DNA of 20,744 bases from DAOUBP01 sp034432655. GTDB lineage: Bacteria > Chloroflexota > Anaerolineae > CG2-30-64-16. A program made the translations under genes and the position numbers. The notes below the pieces were generated by a model that ran no database searches, was not told the origin of the DNA, and saw only the letters and a program-made list of their open reading frames with translations. Positions 16,088-20,744 of the stretch are shown here, piece by piece. Position 1 is the first letter of the stretch. Each line of letters starts with the position of its first letter. The stretch is taken from contig DAOUBP010000035.1 in the NCBI GenBank assembly GCA_034432655.1, forward strand, positions 1 to 20,744. The letters run 5' to 3'.

Positions 16088-16243
16088 AACCGGGTACCTG
16101 TCCAGGGCCGGAAGTTGATCTCTCTGCGCCTTGAGCCGGCCGCGATTGATAAACTCAAGGCTATCGCGCAACAGAAAGGGGTGGGCTATCAAACGCTCAT
16201 GCGCATGTGGGTCATGGAGCGGCTGGCACAGGAACGGCAATGA
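16087..16243 (+). pseudogene. Frameshifted CopG-type antitoxin remnant
   Basis: Two frames together read KLISLRLEP and then A-IDKLKAIAQQKGVGYQTL plus MRMWVMERLAQERQ-stop, the typical C-terminal half of a CopG-family antitoxin (I.LRL....I..LK..A...G..YQTL.R.W..ERL). The join falls at GGCCCGCG (16138-16144): one C too many puts the two halves in different frames. No proper start codon or N-terminal part is found after the sbcD stop, and no partner toxin is adjacent. The remnant is therefore both truncated and frameshifted. A single-base sequencing error would explain the frameshift but not the missing start. Confidence 0.55.
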
Positions 16244-16354
16244 TGGACCACCCCCCGCTCCCGCCCATCCACGTCCAGGTGGTCCCCATCGAAGTCGTTA
16301 AACCCGCGCCGGAGGACCAGAGCCGCGCGATGGGTGGGCCGCGCGACCAGGCGC
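16244..16354. other. Non-coding spacer with no supported feature
   Basis: This part of the ~330-base gap between sbcD and the antitoxin gene lies between the pseudogene and the next promoter. Short open frames exist on both strands, but none has a ribosome site or recognisable protein pattern, and I see no repeat or RNA structure in it. Confidence 0.5.
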
Positions 16355-16383
16355 TTGACCCTTGGTCTATGAGTGGCTACAAT
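16355..16383 (+). promoter_or_regulatory. Promoter of the RHH-MazF operon
   Basis: TTGACC (16355-16360) and TACAAT (16378-16383) are spaced by the ideal 17 bases; each matches five of six consensus positions. The start of transcription near 16390 excludes the ATGs at 16373-16388 and fits translation from ATG 16418. RHH antitoxins usually repress their own promoter, but I see no clear operator palindrome here. Confidence 0.7.
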
Positions 16384-16417
16384 GATGATGAACATCCACA
16401 TGACTTTGGGGGTGGAG

Positions 16418-16654
16418 ATGCTTAAGACAGTTCAAATCACACTGCCGGAACCGCTCCTGGCTGAGATTGACCAGGCAACCGCCGAGCTAAAGATCAGCCG
16501 GTCGGGCTTCGCGCGCCAGGCGTTTGAAGAAGCGCTCTTCCGTCTTCGCCTGACGCAGATGGAACGACAGGATGCCGCCGCCTATGCCCTTCAGCCGCAG
16601 GATCTTGAAGAGATCACCGACTGGGCGGGCGTCCAGGATTGGGGGGACGCGTGA
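16418..16654 (+). CDS. Ribbon-helix-helix antitoxin (MazE-like partner)
   Basis: This is a 78-residue antitoxin whose N-terminal half is a ribbon-helix-helix DNA-binding domain: the strand KTVQITLPEPLLAEIDQA followed by the second helix SRSGFARQAFEEAL. The C-terminal tail (DLEEITDWAGVQDWGDA) is acidic, as expected for the segment that binds and blocks a MazF toxin. Longer in-frame starts exist (16373, 16388, 16400), but the promoter places transcription near 16390 and a G-rich ribosome site (GGGGGTGG, 16407-16414) precedes ATG 16418. Its stop overlaps the toxin start by four bases (GTGA), so the pair is coupled. The start remains somewhat uncertain. Confidence 0.85.
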   Translation: MLKTVQITLPEPLLAEIDQATAELKISRSGFARQAFEEALFRLRLTQMERQDAAAYALQPQDLEEITDWAGVQDWGDA

Positions 16655-16983
16655 AACGCGGCGAAGTGCGTTGGGTTGAGTTCGGGCCGCCAGACAAGCA
16701 CCGGCCCGCGGTGATCCTGACCCGTGATTCGGCCATCGGTTATCTGGGCTCGGTGACGGTCGCGCCGATCACCACAACCGTCCGAGACACCCCCTCGCAG
16801 GTGCGCCTGGGGCCGGAAGACGGGCTGCAAACCGAGTGTGCGGTCAATCTCCACAATCTGCAGACAGTGCCCAAGGCCCTGGTCAGCGGGTTGATTGCCG
16901 TGCTGAGTGAAAGCAGGATGGACGCCATTGAGACCGCGCTGCTTTTCGCCCTGGGCATGGATCGGCGGTTGCGACGCGGGTGA
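16651..16983 (+). CDS. MazF/PemK-type endoribonuclease toxin
   Basis: This is a 110-residue toxin of the MazF/PemK family, ribosome-independent RNases that cut mRNA at short sequences. The family pattern runs throughout: KRGEVRWVEFGPPDKHRPAVILTRD, VTVAPITTTVRDTPSQVRLGPEDGL, ECAVNLHNLQTVPKAL and the C-terminal SRMDAIETALLFALGMD. The conserved R of 'RP.vIlt' and the T of 'vaPiTtt' are present, so it appears active. It starts at GTG 16651, inside the antitoxin's last codons, with GGGGGGA at 16641-16647. A long hairpin follows the stop by 10 bases. Confidence 0.94.
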   Translation: MKRGEVRWVEFGPPDKHRPAVILTRDSAIGYLGSVTVAPITTTVRDTPSQVRLGPEDGLQTECAVNLHNLQTVPKALVSGLIAVLSESRMDAIETALLFALGMDRRLRRG

Positions 16984-16993
16984 AGCGTCGCGG

Positions 16994-17042
16994 ATATGAC
17001 AGCGAAGGCCTGCACTTGCCCCGCAGGTGTTCGCTGTCATAT
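16994..17042. terminator. Long hairpin after mazF (terminator-like)
   Basis: ATATGACAGCGAA (16994-17006) and TTCGCTGTCATAT (17030-17042) are perfect 13-base inverses. Inside them CCTGC (17009-17013) pairs with GCAGG (17023-17027), so the element is a stem with a small internal loop and a second stem. No T-run follows, so it is not a classic intrinsic terminator. It may act on both the toxin message end and the upstream side of the next promoter. Confidence 0.65.
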
Positions 17043-17069
17043 TGCCAGGGTGGCTGGCGGCGCCGCGCG

Positions 17070-17098
17070 TTGGCGAAAATGGATTGTTGTAATATACT
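17070..17098 (+). promoter_or_regulatory. Promoter of the CHAT-NACHT-FGE gene
   Basis: TTGGCG (17070-17075) and TATACT (17093-17098) are separated by 17 bases. Transcription would start near 17105, giving a leader of about 43 bases. The 60 bases around the -10 box are the most AT-rich in this region. Confidence 0.6.
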
Positions 17099-17112
17099 CA
17101 AGATCAGGATAG

Positions 17113-17125
17113 TGTGGTAACCACA
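17113..17125. promoter_or_regulatory. Candidate operator palindrome in the leader
   Basis: TGTGGT-A-ACCACA (17113-17125) is a perfect 6+6 inverted repeat about 8 to 20 bases after the predicted start of transcription, where a repressor could block it. The shorter form GTGGT-A-ACCAC also occurs at 12313-12323, near the start of the AbiEii operon, though inside coding sequence. Confidence 0.4.
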
Positions 17126-17147
17126 GATGCCATTTTGAGAAAGCTGC

Positions 17148-20100
17148 ATGATCAAAATCCTCTTTCTAGCTGCCAACCCGCGCAGCACGCCGGAGCTTGA
17201 CCTCAAAGCCGAGGCAGATACCATTGCCGCCGCGCTGCGTCGGGCGAAGTACGGCGAGCACTTCCAATTCATCACCCATTACGCGGTGCGCGTGAGTCAG
17301 TTGCAGGAACTGCTCCTCGACCATCAGCCGCATGTCGTACATTTCAGCGGCCACGGCGCGGAAACGGGCGAGATTATCTTGGAGGATGAGCAGGGCTACG
17401 TGCATGCCGTTGCGCCCGACGCGCTGGCCGAAACCTTTCGCCTGTTGCGCGGGGAGATCCGCTGCGTGGTGATCAACGCGTGCTATTCGCAGCCGCAGGC
17501 CGAAGCCATCGCCCGGCACGTGGAGGGAGTGGTTGGGATGGCGCAGCGGATCGAAAACACGGCGGCGATCACCTTTTCGACTGCTTTCTATCGGGCATTG
17601 GCCGCCGGCCAAGACGTGCAGACCGCCTTCGAGCTGGGCTGCAACCAGATCCAACACGAGCAGCCAGGAGCCGAGCGCATCCCGCGGCTGATCGCAGGTC
17701 GCGCGGATCTCTCGCGGCGGCGGCTGGCCACCGAGATCCCACCCCCGGAGTTAGTGCGACCAGCGCCCGCGCTTTCGCCTGCCCACCGCAAATACCTCCT
17801 CCAGCTCTTCGAGCAGCGCTGGGCCGGGGTCTCGATGAGCCTGTTCCACTCAACCCTGGGCCACAAGCTGAGCCTGCTCAAGATCTACACGCCGCTGCCG
17901 GTGGATTTCGCCATCCACATGCAGCGGGACGAGAAGGGCCGCGTGGACTGGTGGTGCGGCCGCCGCGGCGAAGACCCGGCGCGCATGGCCGAAGCGGAAG
18001 CCGCGCCGCGCAACTTGATCGCACAGCTGAGCCGGCGTCTCAGGCGCGGCCGGGCCGAAGAGGGCTTTGTCCGGCCGCGGCGTTGGGCCGACCTGGGCGC
18101 TGACGAGGCCGCGCTGCAGCCGTTGGTGGCGTTGGCGCAGGCGCAGTTGAGCGACGCGAAGGCCCGTCGCCAGCGCGAGGATGATGAAGAACGCCCGGTC
18201 ACCTGGGAGGCGGACGCGCATCACGCGGCGCTGGTGCAGCCGCGCTTCGTGTTGGTGGGCGATCCGGGCAGCGGCAAGAGCACCTTCCTGCGCCACCTGG
18301 CGCTCTGTTGGGCGGGCGCGACGCTGCACGACGCCGGCGACCCGGCTGCGCCGCCGGAGGCCGGCCTGCACGCGCTGGCAGGCTGGCGCGGCCTGGCCTA
18401 CACGCCGGTTTACATCGAGCTGCGGTCGCTGATTGCGGGCGATGCCTGGTCGCTGGAGCGGGGCGCCACATCCCCGCCCGGTGTGCCGGAACTGCGCGAG
18501 TATCTGCGGACGCAGTTGGCGAAGGAGGGATGCGAGGCGTTCGCCGACGAGTTGTTCGACCTGCTGCGCGGGGGCAAAGCCGCGCTCCTGCTGGATGGGC
18601 TGGACGAGGTGAACCAGGCCGCCGATCCCCGGCGGCGGGCGCAGGTGCAGGCGTTCGTGGGGGAGCTGGCCCGGCAGTTTCGCGCCGCGCCGATCCTCAT
18701 TACTGCGCGGCCGTATGCCTACGGGCAGGACGACTGGCGGCTGCCCGGTTTCGGCGCCACCGAGCTGACCCCGCTCGACCGGCCGCGGCAGGCCAGCCTG
18801 GCGGGCCGCCTCTTCGCGGCGCTGGCCGAGCTCGACCCCCAACTGTTCCCGGCCAGCGTCGAACAGGAGGCCGAGGCCTTCGCAACCGCCCTGGAACAGA
18901 TCCCCGCCGACCTGGCCGGCAACCCGCTGCTGCTGACGCTGCTGATGGCGATCTGGCTCAAGACCGAGGGGTGCGACCGCTGCCTGCCGGACACCCGCGG
19001 GGAGCTGTATCGCCGCGGCCTGGATCTGCTGTTGGAAGATTGGGTGCGCCAAAAGTTCGAGGGCTTCTCATTGGAGCAGGAATACAACCTGACGGCCGCT
19101 GATCTGCGCTTCATGCTGCAGCTCGTCGCCTATGAAGCCCAGAAACGGCGGACGCGCGAGGATGAGATCGCGGTCATCAGTCGCGGCGAGATTTTCGAGG
19201 CGCTGGAGACGATCGGACAAGGGGACATCGCGGCCGGGCTGCTGCGCCACCTGCGGCTGCGCGCCGGGATGCTGCTGGAAGCGGTGGAGCAATCGCCAGG
19301 CACGCTGGTGGCGGTCTATACGCAGCAATTCCGCTTCCTCCATCTCTCCTTCCAGGAGTACCTGGCGGCCTGCGAACATCTCTATCGGGAAGGGGATGCG
19401 CGGCCCTATCATCTGCCGGTATGGCCCGACCGGCGCTTCCCCGATGCGCTGGCGGGCCGGGTGACGCAGGCGCCCGCGCTGTGGGCCAACGTGCTGCGCC
19501 TGGCGACCGACGAGCTGCTCTACCAGCACCGGGCGTCGGATGCCTGGGAACTGCTAAGCCGCTGTTGCGAGCCGTATCGGGAGCGCGGCGAGGCCACGGA
19601 AGCGGCCGTGATCGCGCTCGGCGTGGTGGAAGAGGCCGGGCTGTTCGACGCTCTGCCCGATCGCCGCGTTCGCGCCGACTACAAGGACCTCCGCACGACG
19701 GCCCTCAAGGCTCTGACCGATCATGAGCGCCTGACGCCCAAGCAGCGCGATGTGGCCGGCCGGCTGCTGGGCGATGGCCCGCGCGATGACCGGGGCCGGC
19801 TGCTGTGGCCCCCGCCCGGCCACGACCCGCGCAAGGGCGTGGGGTTGCGACCCGACGGCCTGCCCGATATTGCCTGGGTGAAGATCGAGGACTCTCACGT
19901 GCCAGGCACCTCGGAGGTGCCTGGCACGTCTCAGAGCAAGACCTTCTGGATCGCCAGATACCCGCTCACCTACGCCCAATACCGCGCCTTCCTGGAGGAT
20001 CCGGACGGCTTCCGCAATCCCGAATGGTGGCGCGGGCTGGCCGCGCCGGACTGGATTCGTCAAAGTCCTGGCGAGCAACTGTTCCAGTACTGGAACCACC

Positions 20101-20723
20101 CCGCCGAGCGCGTGAGCTGGTACGATGCGATCGCGTTCTGCCGCTGGTTGACGGCGAAGGTGAAGGCTGAGGTTGTGGCTCAGGCTGAGGGATGGGAGAC
20201 GCTGCTGCCGGAGGAGCTGCTTTTCCCCCACGTGCCTGGCACCTCCGGAGGTGCCAGGCCCGTCGGAACTGCTCCCGCGATCTCATCCGGCTGGCAGATC
20301 ACCCTGCCTACCGAGTGGCAATGGGAGAAGGCCGCGCGCGGCAATGACGGACGTTTCTTCCCCTGGGGCGGCAAAGCGCTTGAAGACTACGAATCCGGTT
20401 ACGCCAACGTTGACGAAGTCTACTCCAAACGAGGCCAGCACTACTTGCAGAAGACCAGCGCCGTCGGTATGTACCCCCAGGCCGCGTCCCCCTATGGCGT
20501 GTTGGACATGAGCGGCAACGTCTGGGAGTGGTGCGTGACGAAATACGACAAGCCGGATGATCCTAAGCCGGAGGAAGGCAGCGAAACTCGCGTCTTGCGG
20601 GGCGGCTCGTGGGACTACCATGTAGTCGTCGCCGCCGCCTCGTGGCGCCACTGGTACCACCCCCCGCACGACCGTAACTACGGCATCGGGTTTCGGGTGG
20701 TTGCGGTGCGGTCGTCGTGGTAG
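17148..20723 (+). CDS. CHAT protease - NACHT NTPase - FGE-like lectin-fold protein
   Basis: This is a 1191-residue NLR-like signalling or defence protein. Residues 1-180 are a CHAT caspase-like domain with the dyad His69 (HFSGHG) and Cys112 (VINACYS). About 200-365 is a helical linker that I cannot name. The NACHT NTPase follows: Walker A LVGDPGSGKSTFLRHLAL (Lys377), Walker B LLLDGLDEV (Asp483, Asp486), sensor ILITARPYAYG. A helical region (~540-890, with FLHLSFQEYLAA typical of NACHT proteins) leads to a C-terminal FGE-sulfatase/C-type-lectin-fold domain (~900-1190: FWIARYPLTYAQYRAF, LPTEWQWEKAARG, LDMSGNVWEW, LRGGSW...GFRVV). The cysteines used by true formylglycine enzymes between GGSW and GFR are absent, so this end probably binds ligand. 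The likely mode is that recognition by the C-terminus leads NACHT to oligomerise and activates CHAT cleavage. Ribosome site GAGAAAG is weak. Confidence 0.92.
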   Translation: MIKILFLAANPRSTPELDLKAEADTIAAALRRAKYGEHFQFITHYAVRVSQLQELLLDHQPHVVHFSGHGAETGEIILEDEQGYVHAVAPDALAETFRLLRGEIRCVVINACYSQPQAEAIARHVEGVVGMAQRIENTAAITFSTAFYRALAAGQDVQTAFELGCNQIQHEQPGAERIPRLIAGRADLSRRRLATEIPPPELVRPAPALSPAHRKYLLQLFEQRWAGVSMSLFHSTLGHKLSLLKIYTPLPVDFAIHMQRDEKGRVDWWCGRRGEDPARMAEAEAAPRNLIAQLSRRLRRGRAEEGFVRPRRWADLGADEAALQPLVALAQAQLSDAKARRQREDDEERPVTWEADAHHAALVQPRFVLVGDPGSGKSTFLRHLALCWAGATLHDAGDPAAPPEAGLHALAGWRGLAYTPVYIELRSLIAGDAWSLERGATSPPGVPELREYLRTQLAKEGCEAFADELFDLLRGGKAALLLDGLDEVNQAADPRRRAQVQAFVGELARQFRAAPILITARPYAYGQDDWRLPGFGATELTPLDRPRQASLAGRLFAALAELDPQLFPASVEQEAEAFATALEQIPADLAGNPLLLTLLMAIWLKTEGCDRCLPDTRGELYRRGLDLLLEDWVRQKFEGFSLEQEYNLTAADLRFMLQLVAYEAQKRRTREDEIAVISRGEIFEALETIGQGDIAAGLLRHLRLRAGMLLEAVEQSPGTLVAVYTQQFRFLHLSFQEYLAACEHLYREGDARPYHLPVWPDRRFPDALAGRVTQAPALWANVLRLATDELLYQHRASDAWELLSRCCEPYRERGEATEAAVIALGVVEEAGLFDALPDRRVRADYKDLRTTALKALTDHERLTPKQRDVAGRLLGDGPRDDRGRLLWPPPGHDPRKGVGLRPDGLPDIAWVKIEDSHVPGTSEVPGTSQSKTFWIARYPLTYAQYRAFLEDPDGFRNPEWWRGLAAPDWIRQSPGEQLFQYWNHPAERVSWYDAIAFCRWLTAKVKAEVVAQAEGWETLLPEELLFPHVPGTSGGARPVGTAPAISSGWQITLPTEWQWEKAARGNDGRFFPWGGKALEDYESGYANVDEVYSKRGQHYLQKTSAVGMYPQAASPYGVLDMSGNVWEWCVTKYDKPDDPKPEEGSETRVLRGGSWDYHVVVAAASWRHWYHPPHDRNYGIGFRVVAVRSSW
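19897..19929. repeat. Palindromic element, copy 2, in frame inside the FGE domain
   Basis: ACGTGCCAGGCACCTC (19897-19912) and its exact complement GAGGTGCCTGGCACGT (19914-19929) are separated by one G. It encodes HVPGTSEVPGTS (residues 917-928) where FGE-type domains normally carry the start of their core strand. The core is the same as copy 1 at 8937-8971, which lies between genes. Confidence 0.9.
20230..20263. repeat. Palindromic element, copy 3, in frame inside the FGE domain
   Basis: ACGTGCCTGGCACCTCC (20230-20246) and GGAGGTGCCAGGCCCGT (20247-20263) form a loopless palindrome with one mismatch (C at 20261 where A is expected). The middle base of the GTGCC-W-GGCAC cores is swapped between arms compared with copies 1 and 2, so it lies in the opposite orientation. 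It encodes HVPGTSGGARPVGT in the same frame as copy 2. Confidence 0.9.
20613..20702 (+). other. Candidate DGR variable region in the C-terminal lectin fold
   Basis: Between the conserved GGSW and GFRVV, residues 1156-1179 read DYHVVVAAAS then WRHWYHPPHDRNYG. Most codons end in C or T (GAC TAC CAT, GTC GTC, CAC, TAC, CAC, CAC GAC, AAC TAC GGC), the products expected when AAC/AAT template codons are changed at their adenines. The residue mix (Tyr, His, Trp, Asp, Gly) is that of variable regions in C-type-lectin DGR targets. No template repeat or reverse transcriptase lies in the window, so this is a candidate only. Confidence 0.45.
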
Positions 20724-20744
20724 AGACGTTGCATGCAACGTCTC
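20723..20744. repeat. Perfect 22-base palindrome after the stop, at the window edge
   Basis: GAGACGTTGCA (20723-20733) and TGCAACGTCTC (20734-20744) are exact inverses with no loop, beginning at the last base of the stop codon. The window ends at its last base, so it may be longer. It may be a terminator stem, or the hairpin known to follow the initiation-of-homing site in some DGR target genes. Confidence 0.85.

Noticed and set aside
20387..20723. FGE domain considered as an active formylglycine-generating enzyme
   Set aside because: The cysteine pair expected between the RGGS and GFR motifs is absent, and no sulfatase gene is near.

Overview
The window is GC-rich, densely coded bacterial DNA. 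The best guess for the host is Chloroflexota (Anaerolineae/Caldilineae-like). The clues are a secreted multidomain subtilase ending in a YLPLV-type tail, a HerA/NurA/Mre11-type DNA-end-processing set, a UbiD-UbiA pair of menaquinone type, several toxin-antitoxin genes, and a large CHAT-NACHT-formylglycine-enzyme-like signalling protein. The lineage is inferred from gene content; no rRNA, tRNA or ribosomal protein gene is present to prove it.

Layout: (1) 131-7278 is one plus-strand operon behind a near-consensus promoter: nurA-like nuclease, a small possibly HAS-barrel protein, a GNAT acetyltransferase and a 1469-residue secreted S8 protease, with gaps of 3-13 bases. (2) 7399-8904 is an M32 metallocarboxypeptidase. 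(3) 8908-9046 is a nest of palindromes. (4) 9047-11364 is a UbiD decarboxylase overlapping a UbiA/MqnP prenyltransferase. (5) 11372-12332, minus strand, is an AbiEii-type nucleotidyltransferase with a small partner gene, behind a promoter that predicts a leaderless message. (6) 12392-16087 holds herA and sbcD/mre11, split by a 623-base cassette with a GxxExxY nuclease-fold gene flanked by two arrays of 9-base repeats that can fold into hairpins. (7) 16087-16983 holds a frameshifted antitoxin remnant and an intact ribbon-helix-helix/MazF pair with its own promoter. (8) 16994-20744 holds a long hairpin, a promoter with a candidate operator, and a 1191-residue CHAT-NACHT-FGE protein that runs to the window edge.

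Working together: NurA, HerA and SbcD/Mre11 are the partners known from archaeal-type double-strand-break resection, here spread over 16 kb; the Rad50/SbcC partner is not in the window. UbiD and UbiA fit quinone biosynthesis. The right half looks like an accessory or defence-type zone.

The strongest lead is the end of the CHAT-NACHT-FGE gene. Its last domain has the form of a variable region diversified by a diversity-generating retroelement (DGR): a GGSW...GFRVV frame filled with NNC/NNT codons that adenine mutagenesis of AAC/AAT could produce. A perfect 22-base palindrome follows directly at the window edge. The template repeat and reverse transcriptase, if they exist, lie outside. The same gene carries two in-frame copies of a palindromic element (encoding repeats of VPGT) that also occurs upstream of ubiD, which suggests a palindrome that can insert into coding sequence.
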